Shown here: positions 1 to 9,439 of the stretch, piece by piece
Numbering within the stretch: position 1 is the stretch's first letter
Layout: each line of letters begins with the position of its first letter
DNA from: an uncultured SAR86 cluster bacterium
GTDB taxonomy: Bacteria; Pseudomonadota; Gammaproteobacteria; Magnimaribacterales; Magnimaribacteraceae
Direction: 5' to 3'
Length of the DNA: 64,000 bases
Assembly: GCA_902618945.1 (NCBI GenBank)
Contig: CACNCK010000001.1
Span: forward strand, 174,160 to 238,159
Translations under genes and position numbers: made by a program
Notes under the pieces: model-generated
Told to the model about the DNA's origin: nothing
Seen by the model: only the letters and a program-made list of their open reading frames with translations
Databases searched by the model: none

Positions 1-684
1 GGGTTTGGAAGTTTTATTTAATATCCAAGTTCCATTGAGGGAAGAGTCAAAGATATAATTTTTAAAATTCTCATGCACTGGACTTTCTTTACTGGAAACA
101 AATCTTGTTCCCATTTGAATTCCTTCAGCTCCTACAGCAAAAGCTGCTGCCATACCAGCACCATCTGCAATTCCGCCTGCCGCTATTATTGGCAAATCTA
201 TTTTTTTTCTGATGGCTTGTATTAAAACGAAAAGGCCAACTTCCTCTGGACTCTTAAATCCTCCTCCTTCAGTTCCTTCCACCACAAGTCCATCAACACC
301 ACAATCTGCTGCTTTTATTGCACCTTCAACACTTGGCACTGCATGATAAACAGTGATGCCTGCATATTTGAGTATGTCTATATATTTAGAGGGATCGCCA
401 GCTGAGGTGGTTACAAATTTCACGCCGTGTTGAACACAAAACTCTACCATGCTCTCATCTCTTAAGAATAGTAGCGGCAGATTGACTCCAAATGGTTGAT
501 CAGTAAGTTCTGACATTTTTTCTATTTCTGCTTTGCAGTTATCAACTTCACCAGAAGAAGTTTCAATTACTCCGAAGCCTCCCGCATTGCAAACCGCTGA
601 AGCTAATTGACTTCTTGCAATCCAACCCATTGGCGCTTGAATTATTGGATATTTTGACCCCGTATGTTCCGTTACTCTGTTCAT
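1..684 (-). CDS. Nitronate monooxygenase / 2-nitropropane dioxygenase family (C-terminus beyond left edge)
   Basis: Minus-strand reading from ATG at 684: MNRVTEHTGSKYPIIQAPMGWIARSQLASAVCNAGGFGVIE...IIAAGGIADGAGMAAAFAVGAEGIQMGTRF; typical NMO FMN-barrel motifs. Not in the ORF track because it runs off the window. Confidence 0.88.
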   Translation of the reverse strand, partial: MNRVTEHTGSKYPIIQAPMGWIARSQLASAVCNAGGFGVIETSSGEVDNCKAEIEKMSELTDQPFGVNLPLLFLRDESMVEFCVQHGVKFVTTSAGDPSKYIDILKYAGITVYHAVPSVEGAIKAADCGVDGLVVEGTEGGGFKSPEEVGLFVLIQAIRKKIDLPIIAAGGIADGAGMAAAFAVGAEGIQMGTRFVSSKESPVHENFKNYIFDSSLNGTWILNKTSKP

Positions 685-1748
685 TAGTTTTCCTTAATAA
701 AGTTGATTAATAATTCTGAAAGTTTTTTTGGTCTTGTCCATTGATAAAAATGACCACCTCCAATTTGAGGAGCGCTTTTTGCATTTGGGCACATTTCCAA
801 TACATCCTTTTCAATTCCATTTGTGACAGGATCATCTCCTGCGAAGACACTAAGAAAAGGTTTATCCCATGAAGAGAAAAACTCTCTCGCTTTTCTTTGC
901 TCCTCTAATGATTCATCAGGAATTGTCGGTACATGACTTGGCATGGCTCTTGGTCCCATTTTATAACTTGGGTCAGGAAAAGGTGCTTCATAGGCCTTGG
1001 CTATGTAAGACTTGAAAGGTGATGCACTATATTTTCCTAATAAGATAAAAATATAATTTAACGCCAGTGCAACTAAAGATCTTTTATCCATTTGCATCGA
1101 TTGTATAAATCCTATTGGTAAATCCTCTGTATCCCAACAAAATTTTTGCCAGTACATAAATTTGAGTCCTGGATGAGTTTTGCCACTATCCATTTGACGT
1201 ATTTGTTTTGACATAGAGAGGGGGTGGAGTTTTATATTACTTTCTCTAAAGGCTTTTATTTCTTCAATAACTTCTTCAGATACTTCAGGATTATAAGGAA
1301 GCCCAGTATTACCCATCGAGACTTTCAAGAATCTATCAGGTTCACGAGCAACTATCCTTAGGCCAATCAAGCCTCCCCAGTCTTGACCAAAAAAAGTTAG
1401 GTTTTGAAAATCATTCGCTTTCAGCCAATCCACCATCCAATCAACTTGATTTTGGTAACTGTAGTCTTCTCTAGCAGCAGGTTTATCAGATTTTCCATAA
1501 CCTGGTAAATCAGGTGCGATAACTCTTATTCCTGCTTCCGTTAAGAAAGGTATCATCTTCGAGTAAAGGTAGCACCAAACTGGTTGACCATGCATCGCCA
1601 ACAAAATAGGTCCATCTCTTGGTCCTTCATCTATATGATGTATTCGCAGATCTGAACCATCGTTAGTTTTTATATCTGTGTAATGGGGTTTGTATGGAAA
1701 ATCAGTTATCTTTTCAAATCTCTCATCGGGAGTTCTTAATATTTTCAT
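684..1748 (-). CDS. Haloalkane dehalogenase-like alpha/beta hydrolase (HLD-I type)
   Basis: HGQPVWCYLYSKMIP, PDLPGYGKSDKP, nucleophile motif GQDWGG with Trp after Asp, acid in SVFAGDDPV, catalytic His in GGGHFYQW. Confidence 0.78.
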   Translation of the reverse strand: MKILRTPDERFEKITDFPYKPHYTDIKTNDGSDLRIHHIDEGPRDGPILLAMHGQPVWCYLYSKMIPFLTEAGIRVIAPDLPGYGKSDKPAAREDYSYQNQVDWMVDWLKANDFQNLTFFGQDWGGLIGLRIVAREPDRFLKVSMGNTGLPYNPEVSEEVIEEIKAFRESNIKLHPLSMSKQIRQMDSGKTHPGLKFMYWQKFCWDTEDLPIGFIQSMQMDKRSLVALALNYIFILLGKYSASPFKSYIAKAYEAPFPDPSYKMGPRAMPSHVPTIPDESLEEQRKAREFFSSWDKPFLSVFAGDDPVTNGIEKDVLEMCPNAKSAPQIGGGHFYQWTRPKKLSELLINFIKEN

Positions 1749-1750
1749 AT

Positions 1751-2815
1751 TTATTTTTCTTTCAATAATAAATTTTCACAGCCTGTTCCCTCAAATAGAT
1801 CTAGTAATCTTTTTTGATCAATCTCAGTTAAAGAATAAAATTCTTGGTTGATCCATTGGAGACACTTGCCTTGATAATTAAAAGTTTTTTGACTCCAGAC
1901 AGATCCGTCTATTTCTGTTTCCCAAGTCTCATTACCATTTTTTAAAGCCTCATTATTTGCTAAAAGTGCAGGCACATATACATGTCCTATTTCTTTTAAT
2001 AAAGACAACATACTTTCTGGAAGTGAGTCAAAAGTCTCCCATGTATTTTTTTCTAGATTTATTCCTGATAGATCTTCCATGCTATTTATCCACGCTACAG
2101 TTCTCAGAGATTCTTCGTGTGCAATTTTTCTAGAAGTTGGATCTAAGCCAATTAACTGAGTGAGTTGACCATATACTGCAAAGTCTGCTGAGCTTGGCCT
2201 TTGTCCAAATAGAAAAGGTAAATTACTGAAATGATTCTCCATGATTCCTAAAAACCGTTTGTAACTGCTCTCTATGATTGGGGCAGTTATATCATTTGAG
2301 CCCACTACCCAAAGCCTTTCTATTTGTCTTGAACCGATTCCTTCTTTAAAGATTTTCCAAAGATCTTCTTTGAGATCCACTTTATGATTCAATGGCAGGA
2401 TAGATGAAGCATTATCAGCATCCTCGTCGAAATGCCAACGGTAATGAAACATGTATTTAGTTACCCACTCATCTCCAAAATCCTCTAGTAGATAATTAAG
2501 GAAACTAAGAGCGGGATCTTCCGGTATAACACTCCTGCCCTCAAATTCTTTTTCAAGTCTTCTGATAATAGGAGTTGAGTCAGTGACAGTCTGAAGATGA
2601 CCTTTTTCATCTCTCATTAGGAAAGTGGGAAGAAGAACAGGCTTGGGAGTGTCTATGCCAAGTTCCTCGAATGCGCCACCGCTTTCTAGAAGTTCTCCAG
2701 GGTTACCCCAGATCATTTCATAAGGTATGTGTCTATATCTTAATAGTGCAAGCATCTTTCTTGTATAAGGAGATGGTGGAGCACCAATAAGGATAACTTT
2801 TTCTTTAGATAACAC
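1751..2815 (-). CDS. Glutathione S-transferase family protein
   Basis: N-terminal thioredoxin-like segment (LIGAPPSPYTRKMLALLRYRHIPYE, TDSTPIIRRLE) and C-terminal GST-like segment (FLFGQRPSSADFAVYGQL). Confidence 0.75.
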   Translation of the reverse strand: MLSKEKVILIGAPPSPYTRKMLALLRYRHIPYEMIWGNPGELLESGGAFEELGIDTPKPVLLPTFLMRDEKGHLQTVTDSTPIIRRLEKEFEGRSVIPEDPALSFLNYLLEDFGDEWVTKYMFHYRWHFDEDADNASSILPLNHKVDLKEDLWKIFKEGIGSRQIERLWVVGSNDITAPIIESSYKRFLGIMENHFSNLPFLFGQRPSSADFAVYGQLTQLIGLDPTSRKIAHEESLRTVAWINSMEDLSGINLEKNTWETFDSLPESMLSLLKEIGHVYVPALLANNEALKNGNETWETEIDGSVWSQKTFNYQGKCLQWINQEFYSLTEIDQKRLLDLFEGTGCENLLLKEK

Positions 2816-2826
2816 CTTAAGATTCC

Positions 2827-3252
2827 TTATATATCCTCTACAGAAGTTTCGATATTTAACTGTCCTTCTAGGCCTGCAATTCTGTGTTGTGCACTTTGTA
2901 TGTAATCAGGATCTGAAATCATTTCCAACATAGCCTTTCTGGATGGGTACATAGCTATGGCTACTTTATCCCATAAATCTTCAACTTCGCCCAGCATTAG
3001 CCTATCAACATTACCTCCAAAAATTGGTTTTCCACCAACTTTAGCTAAGTGCCCAACAACTTCCTCGCCATAAATGGCATATGCCTCTTCACCTGAAAGG
3101 TCTGTTTCTCTTTTATCTGGATATTGCGCTTTTTCTTTAAATTTAAGCAGATTTACCATAAAAATTGGTTTATCTTCTTCTTGATCATTGAACCCTTTAA
3201 GTTGTTCTTCATTGGGCATAACTGCATTTTTAACTTCCATAAACTTCTCCAA
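2827..3252 (-). CDS. DUF1330-like small protein
   Basis: FMVNLLKFK...YAIYGEEVVGHLAKVGGKPIFGG...VAIAMYPSRKAMLEMISDPDY resembles the DUF1330/ABM-like family. Confidence 0.65.
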   Translation of the reverse strand: MEKFMEVKNAVMPNEEQLKGFNDQEEDKPIFMVNLLKFKEKAQYPDKRETDLSGEEAYAIYGEEVVGHLAKVGGKPIFGGNVDRLMLGEVEDLWDKVAIAMYPSRKAMLEMISDPDYIQSAQHRIAGLEGQLNIETSVEDI

Positions 3253-3319
3253 GTTTTACAACATATCTTATGTCATTAGTAAGGTTTTAAATATAAACAA
3301 AATAAGGTAACTTGAACAT

Positions 3320-4315
3320 ATGAAAAATAAACAAGTAATTATCAATAGTCTTCCTGAAGGTAAATTGACTGAGAGTAATTACAGGCTAGTTGAGTCTGAA
3401 ATACCCGAAATTTCTTCTGATCAGGTTTTAGTTAAAACAATATCTTTTGCGATAACTGCTGGCACTCGTGCAGGTCTCCAAGGTAGCGCTAGTTACGCAG
3501 GAGCCCCAACTACAGGAATTGTTATGAACTGCACAGGAATTGGAGAAATTGTAAAGAGTAATTCAGAAGAATATCCAATCGGTAAAAATGTACTTACTCA
3601 AACAGGTTGGCAAGAGTATTCGGCCCAAAATATTCAGTCTTTGACTCTTCTTAGAGATACTGTCGCACCTTCTTTATATTTGGGCCCTTTAGGTATCAAT
3701 GGATTGACTGCATACTTCGGTCTTCTTGAAATCGGACAGCCACAAGAAGGGGAGACTGTTATGATCTCGGCAGCCGCAGGATCTGTTGGACATATGGTGG
3801 GACAAATTGCCAAGATCAAAGGCTGCAGTGTCATTGGAGTTTGTGGAAGTGATGATAAATGTGAAAAACTTATTAATGATTTAGGTTTTGATGCTGCTAT
3901 AAATTATAAAGACGCTAATTTCAGACAAAATTTAAAGGAAGCAACTCCTAACGGAGTAGATGTTTATTTTGATAATACTGGTGGCATGATTTTAGGTTCG
4001 GCATTATTTAGGTTAAATTCGGGTGGCAGAATAGCTTGCTGTGGAGTCGTTTCGCAATATGACACTAGTACTCCAGAACCGGGACCAAGAGGGATACCTG
4101 GGCTACTGGTAAATAAAAGTATCAGAATGCAAGGATTTCTCGTATTCGATTTTGCAGATAAATACGAAGAAGCCACGAATGATTTGATTGGATGGATTGA
4201 TTCGGGTCAACTCAAAGTACTTACTGATGAGCTTGAAGGCTTAGAAAAGGCCCCGCAAGGTTTCGTAGATTTGTTAGCTGGTGGGAATATCGGTACGAGG
4301 ATAGTTAATATTTAA
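3320..4315 (+). CDS. NADP-dependent zinc-free MDR oxidoreductase (CurA/leukotriene B4 dehydrogenase-like)
   Basis: GLTAYFGLLEIGQPQEGETVMISAAAGSVGHMVGQIAKIKGCSVIGVCGSDDK...VDVYFDNTGG. Confidence 0.85.
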   Translation: MKNKQVIINSLPEGKLTESNYRLVESEIPEISSDQVLVKTISFAITAGTRAGLQGSASYAGAPTTGIVMNCTGIGEIVKSNSEEYPIGKNVLTQTGWQEYSAQNIQSLTLLRDTVAPSLYLGPLGINGLTAYFGLLEIGQPQEGETVMISAAAGSVGHMVGQIAKIKGCSVIGVCGSDDKCEKLINDLGFDAAINYKDANFRQNLKEATPNGVDVYFDNTGGMILGSALFRLNSGGRIACCGVVSQYDTSTPEPGPRGIPGLLVNKSIRMQGFLVFDFADKYEEATNDLIGWIDSGQLKVLTDELEGLEKAPQGFVDLLAGGNIGTRIVNI

Positions 4316-4320
4316 AGATT

Positions 4321-5868
4321 ATGAATTCGGCAGATGCTTTATTGAAGACTTTAATTGCTAATGGGCTCGAGGTTGTCTTTGCTAATCCAGGCACTTCAGA
4401 GATGCACTTAGTTGCTGCGATAGACCATCATCCAGAAATAAGACCAGTTTTAGGTCTTTTTGAAGGTGTTGTTTCAGGTGCTGCGGATGGCTATGCAAGG
4501 ATGTCGGGTAAGGCAGCTGCAAATTTACTACATTTAGGCCCCGGATTAGGAAATGCTTTTGCAAATATTCACAATGCAAAGAAAGCCAGAACCCCTATGT
4601 TAAATATTGTTGGAGATCATGCTACCTATCACCTTAAATATGATGCACCTTTGACCTCCGATCTAGATGGTCTTGCTAAAGCCAGTTCAGATTGGGTAGG
4701 TAGAAGTAAGTCTCCAGATGACTTATCAGATCTTGGAGCGCAAGCCTGGCAGGCTGCTCATAAATATCCAGGTCAAATCGCAACTATGCTTGTGCCAGCC
4801 GATTCAGCTTGGGGCGAGACTGAGAAATTAGGTAAAGAACTTGTTAGCGAAGGCCCTTTAGATATAGATAATTCTCTTCTTACCGATGCATATAATGTTT
4901 TGTCTTCAGAAAAAAACACCATGTTGTTTATAGGAGGAGATTGTCTAGATGAGGAATCTGTAACTTTAGCTGGAAAAATTGCTACAAAAACTGGATGTCG
5001 TTTAGCTACAGATACTTTCGTTATAAGACACAGGAGAGGAACCGGATTGACTAAGGTAGAGCCAATTCCTTATTTTGCTGAAATGGCTGAGGAACATTTA
5101 AGAGGTGTTGAATCTATTGTTTTTATAGGAACTAAGCCACCAGTATCTTTTTTTGCTTACCCAGGAAAGAAAAGCTATCTGTCTCCAGAGAATGCTGAAC
5201 TTATAGAATTAGCGACGCCTTATCAAGATGGAAAATCCGCACTTTATCAATTAAGTGAAATGTTAAAGACTGATAAGATTGATAAATCATTAATTCCTGA
5301 CGGAATTATAGATGCACCATCAAATGGTGAGCTGAATGCATCAAACCTTGGCCCTTTATTTGCGAGCTTACTTCCAGAAGATGTCGTTGTTTGTGACGAA
5401 GCAGCGACATCTGGATTTTTTGTTACTCCACATGCCTGGAATTCGAAGCCACTTGATTGGTTGGCTTTAACTGGAGGATCAATAGGGCAAGGACTTCCCT
5501 TGGCAACCGGCGCAGCAATCGCTGTTCCTGAGAGGCCTGTCATTTGTCTCCATGGCGATGGAGGAGCAATGTATACAGTTCAGTCTCTATGGACGCAAGC
5601 AAGAGAAGGACTAAATATTACAAATGTTATTTTTTCAAATAAAGCTTACGCAATTCTTCAGGTTGAGTTAGAAAGAGTAGGTGCATTAGAAACAGGCGAT
5701 AGGGCAAAATCAATGTTCTCTCTTGATAATCCAGAAATTAATTGGGTTTCTTTATCCAAATCTATGGGTGTTCCTGCACTTCGTACGACCACTGTGGAAC
5801 AATTTTCAAAGGCATTTTCAGATGGCTTAAATTCTGAAGGACCAAGCTTAATAGAAGTTATAATTTAA
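4321..5868 (+). CDS. Thiamine diphosphate-dependent enzyme (acetolactate synthase large subunit / benzoylformate decarboxylase-like)
   Basis: FANPGTSEMHLVAAID, GLFEGVVSGAADGYARM, TPP-binding GDGGAMYTVQSLWTQAREGLNITNVIFSN. Confidence 0.85.
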   Translation: MNSADALLKTLIANGLEVVFANPGTSEMHLVAAIDHHPEIRPVLGLFEGVVSGAADGYARMSGKAAANLLHLGPGLGNAFANIHNAKKARTPMLNIVGDHATYHLKYDAPLTSDLDGLAKASSDWVGRSKSPDDLSDLGAQAWQAAHKYPGQIATMLVPADSAWGETEKLGKELVSEGPLDIDNSLLTDAYNVLSSEKNTMLFIGGDCLDEESVTLAGKIATKTGCRLATDTFVIRHRRGTGLTKVEPIPYFAEMAEEHLRGVESIVFIGTKPPVSFFAYPGKKSYLSPENAELIELATPYQDGKSALYQLSEMLKTDKIDKSLIPDGIIDAPSNGELNASNLGPLFASLLPEDVVVCDEAATSGFFVTPHAWNSKPLDWLALTGGSIGQGLPLATGAAIAVPERPVICLHGDGGAMYTVQSLWTQAREGLNITNVIFSNKAYAILQVELERVGALETGDRAKSMFSLDNPEINWVSLSKSMGVPALRTTTVEQFSKAFSDGLNSEGPSLIEVII

Positions 5869-5881
5869 TCTAAGGTAAAGA

Positions 5882-7078
5882 ATGAATCTCAATTTTTCAG
5901 AAGAAGAACTATCATTTCAAGAGGAAGTTAAAGATTTCCTCCGTAAAGAGCTTAAGCCTGAATTAGTTACTACGTCCAGAAAGACATCTGCAGTTTTTAC
6001 TGAAAAGGAAGTTGCTATGGAATGGCAAGCAATACTCGCTAAAAAAGGATGGCTTGTTCCATCTTGGCCGGAAGAATATGGAGGCACCAATTGGACTCAA
6101 GCTCAAAAATATATTTTTTCATCGGAATGTGCAAAAGCTGGGGCTCCCAATTTGATACCAATGGGCTTAGCAATGATTGGACCACTACTATTAGGACGAG
6201 GAACTAAAGAGCAAAAAGACTACTATATTCCCAGAATTATTAATGGAGATGATTACTGGTGTCAGGGTTATAGCGAGCCAGGTGCAGGTTCAGATCTCGC
6301 TAGCTTGCAATGTAAAGCAGTCAGACAAGGTGACAAGTACATCATTAACGGAACAAAAATATGGACTACTCATGCTCACCTTGCAAACAAGATATTTTGT
6401 CTGGTTAGGACTGATAATTCAGGGAAAAATCAAGAAGGAATTACATTTTTGATGATGGATATGCATCAGCCGGGAGTCAAAGTTGAACCTCTCTTAACTA
6501 TGGCTAAGGATCATGATTTCAATCAGGTCGTTTTTACAGATGCTGAAGCTCATGTCAAAGACAGGATAGGAAAAGAAAACGAAGGTTGGGCAGTTGCAAA
6601 ATATTTATTAGAGTTTGAGAGAAGCGGTGGGGTAGGTGGCTCGAAAAGCTTATCTGACATAGAATTTATCAAAAAGTTAGTCCAAAAAATATCTTCCCAA
6701 CATCTAGATGAAAGTTTTTTGGAAATTTACTTAACTAAAATCACTGAGTTAGAAATTAAAGCTAAAGCTATCCAATATACTTCTTTAAGAATATTAAGTT
6801 CTTTAGGGAAGGGAGATAGTCCTGGGCCGGAGTCTTCAATGATGAAAACTTTAGTAACAGATCTTGAACAGGAAATATCTGAGCTAACTCTAGAAGTTAT
6901 AGGGTATTATGGAATTCCTTTTCAAGATACGACTTATGGAAGTAATGAACCACCAATTGGTGATGAGGATTACAGACCTATAGCTGGCAAATATCAGAAT
7001 CTTAGAGCAACAACTATTTATGGTGGTAGTAATGAGATACAGAGAAATATTATGGCTAAGGCAGTTTTAGGCTTGTAG
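5882..7078 (+). CDS. Acyl-CoA dehydrogenase
   Basis: WCQGYSEPGAGSDLASL, GTKIWTTHAHLA, C-terminal TTIYGGSNEIQRNIMAKAVLGL. Confidence 0.92.
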   Translation: MNLNFSEEELSFQEEVKDFLRKELKPELVTTSRKTSAVFTEKEVAMEWQAILAKKGWLVPSWPEEYGGTNWTQAQKYIFSSECAKAGAPNLIPMGLAMIGPLLLGRGTKEQKDYYIPRIINGDDYWCQGYSEPGAGSDLASLQCKAVRQGDKYIINGTKIWTTHAHLANKIFCLVRTDNSGKNQEGITFLMMDMHQPGVKVEPLLTMAKDHDFNQVVFTDAEAHVKDRIGKENEGWAVAKYLLEFERSGGVGGSKSLSDIEFIKKLVQKISSQHLDESFLEIYLTKITELEIKAKAIQYTSLRILSSLGKGDSPGPESSMMKTLVTDLEQEISELTLEVIGYYGIPFQDTTYGSNEPPIGDEDYRPIAGKYQNLRATTIYGGSNEIQRNIMAKAVLGL

Positions 7079-7080
7079 AT

Positions 7081-8139
7081 ATGAAGTTATTAATAAGAGT
7101 GATAATCGCTTCATTAATTCTTGGAATTACCTCTTGGGTGATTATCCAATTACCTTCAGTACAAGATAGATTAATAGTAGTGGCATTCACTGCTCTTGGC
7201 TCAGCATCGAATAATTTACCTAAAGAGGACGCTTTAAGTGCTGCAGTTTGTGGTTCAAGATCACCGTTACCAAGCCCAGGAAGAGCAGAGACATGTATTT
7301 TGATTACCGCTGGAGATGATCTGTTTGTAGTAGATATAGGTGATGGTAGTAACGACAACCTTAGGAGTTGGAATATAAATTTTAGAGATATCGAGGCAGT
7401 TTTAATCACGCATTTACATTCAGATCACATTGCTGACTTGCCTGGCCTCCATCAGAACGCGTGGGTTGTAGGTGAACGCAGCTCAAAGTTAAAAGTTTTT
7501 GGTCCTGAAGGCATTGATCAGTTTACTCAAGGTATAGAAATGGCTTATGCGCATGATTATGTATTTCGTAATGAGCATCACGGTGACCTAATAGCGCCTT
7601 TGCAATTCGCAGGGTTTGACACAAGAGTAATAGACCTCAAGAACCCAGTAATATTTGATAATGGTGAATTGAAAATAACGGCGTTTAAAGTTATTCATGA
7701 ACCTATAGAACCTGCATTAGGCTTTAGATTTGAATACAAAGGAAGATCAATAGTAATCTCGGGAGATACTTCTTACACACAAACTGTCATTGACAATTCA
7801 ATGAATGCTGATGTTTTGTTTCACGAAGCCCAAGCTAATCATATGTTGGCTATTATGGAAGAGTCATTAAGGAGTCGCGGTGCGGACCTATTGGCAACAG
7901 TATTGGATGACATAACAACTTATCACACTACCTTAGTAGAAGCAGCGGAGATAGCTAATGAAGCCAATGTTAAAAAATTATTTTTTTATCATCTAACACC
8001 GGCACCAAGAAATTATATTCAAGAAATTATGTTTGTTAGGGGAGTTGATCAGGTACGAAAAGAGTGGACTCTTGTAGAAGATGGAACCCTAGTAATATTG
8101 CCTGTTGGCTCTGAAGAGATAATCGTGACAAACATGTAG
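7081..8139 (+). CDS. Metallo-beta-lactamase fold hydrolase (RNase Z-like), N-terminally membrane-anchored
   Basis: THLHSDHIADLPG metal motif, ISGDTSYT, LFHEAQANH; hydrophobic N-terminal segment IRVIIASLILGITSWVIIQL. Confidence 0.82.
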   Translation: MKLLIRVIIASLILGITSWVIIQLPSVQDRLIVVAFTALGSASNNLPKEDALSAAVCGSRSPLPSPGRAETCILITAGDDLFVVDIGDGSNDNLRSWNINFRDIEAVLITHLHSDHIADLPGLHQNAWVVGERSSKLKVFGPEGIDQFTQGIEMAYAHDYVFRNEHHGDLIAPLQFAGFDTRVIDLKNPVIFDNGELKITAFKVIHEPIEPALGFRFEYKGRSIVISGDTSYTQTVIDNSMNADVLFHEAQANHMLAIMEESLRSRGADLLATVLDDITTYHTTLVEAAEIANEANVKKLFFYHLTPAPRNYIQEIMFVRGVDQVRKEWTLVEDGTLVILPVGSEEIIVTNM

Positions 8140-8159
8140 TTTGGTAGTTTTAATATAAC

Positions 8160-8188
8160 TTGATTATTGAGTTTCAGTAACCTAACAT
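8160..8188 (+). promoter_or_regulatory. Candidate sigma70-like promoter upstream of the thiolase gene
   Basis: TTGATT (8160-8165), 17-nt spacer, TAACAT (8183-8188); followed by aaaggag before ATG 8222. Confidence 0.4.
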
Positions 8189-8221
8189 CATGTTCCCGGT
8201 TTTTATAAAAAAGGAGAATAT

Positions 8222-9415
8222 ATGCGTAATGCAGTAATTGTTGATAGTGTTAGAACAGGACTTGCTAAGTCATTTCGTGGTGGTTTTAATAACACTCGTG
8301 CAGATAATATGACAGCTCATATTGTGAATGCACTTTTAGAAAGGAATCCTAAGGTTGAAGCTTCTATGGTTGAAGACATCATTTTAGGTTGTGGTAGTCC
8401 AGAGGGAGCGCAAGGTCACAATATAGCTAGAAATGTTGCTGTACTTTCAAACCTTCCTATTGAAACTGGTGGAGTAACTATTAATCGTTATTGTTCTTCA
8501 GGTTTAAATTCAATAGCTATGGCGGCAACTCAAATCCAAAGCGGTTTCTATGATTGCATAATAGCTGGTGGAGTAGAGTCAATAAGCACTACTCAAGGCA
8601 AAGGTAATATGCATATGTATGTAAACGAAAAACTGGCTGAAGAAGTTCCGGGTATTTATCACGCTATGGGCACAACGGCAGAAGCCGTGGCAGACAGATA
8701 TAGTGTCTCTAGAGAAGCACAAGATGAGTATGCTCTGTCTAGTCAACAAAGATGTGCAGCAGCCCAAGATTCTGGACTATATGATGACGAAATTATTCCT
8801 ATGGATACTACGATGATCCTCAAGAATAAAGAGACTGGAGCAGAGAAAGAGGTTGATGTAACTGTTGATAGAGATGATTGCAATAGACCAGAAACAACTC
8901 TTGAAGGCCTTTCAAGTTTAAATCCTGTTTTTAATCCTGAGGGTGGGTCTGTAACTGCAGGAAATTCTTCTCAATTATCTGATGGAGCTTCAGTAACATT
9001 AATAATGAGTGAAGAAAAAGCCAATGAATTGGGTCTTAAGCCTTTAGCTTATTTCAGAGGATTTACTACAGTAGGTTGCCAACCAGATGAGATGGGAATA
9101 GGGCCAGTATTCTCTATCCCTAAATTACTCGATTCTGCAGGACTAACAATTGATGATATTGACCTATGGGAACTCAACGAAGCATTTGCTTCCCAGGTTG
9201 TATACATCAGAGACCAACTAAATCTACCCACCGAAAAACTTAATGTTAATGGCGGCTCTATTGCTATAGGACATCCATTTGGCATGACAGGCTCCAGGCA
9301 GGTGGGACACTTGGCGAGAGAACTGAAACGTAGAGGTGGAAAGTATGGAATTGTCACTATGTGCGTTGGCGGTGGAATGGGGGCTACAGGCTTATTTGAG
9401 TCTATCCCTGATTAA
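8222..9415 (+). CDS. Acetyl-CoA C-acyltransferase (thiolase)
   Basis: INRYCSSGLNSIAMAATQI (catalytic Cys), NVNGGSIAIGHPFGMTGSRQ, MCVGGGMGATGLFE. Confidence 0.93.
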   Translation: MRNAVIVDSVRTGLAKSFRGGFNNTRADNMTAHIVNALLERNPKVEASMVEDIILGCGSPEGAQGHNIARNVAVLSNLPIETGGVTINRYCSSGLNSIAMAATQIQSGFYDCIIAGGVESISTTQGKGNMHMYVNEKLAEEVPGIYHAMGTTAEAVADRYSVSREAQDEYALSSQQRCAAAQDSGLYDDEIIPMDTTMILKNKETGAEKEVDVTVDRDDCNRPETTLEGLSSLNPVFNPEGGSVTAGNSSQLSDGASVTLIMSEEKANELGLKPLAYFRGFTTVGCQPDEMGIGPVFSIPKLLDSAGLTIDDIDLWELNEAFASQVVYIRDQLNLPTEKLNVNGGSIAIGHPFGMTGSRQVGHLARELKRRGGKYGIVTMCVGGGMGATGLFESIPD

Positions 9416-9439
9416 TAAACTATTGTCTAAGGAGTAACC

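Noticed and set aside
7056-7409. 117-aa minus-strand ORF over the start of the MBL gene
   Set aside because: Antisense to a CDS with better motif support; no recognisable family.
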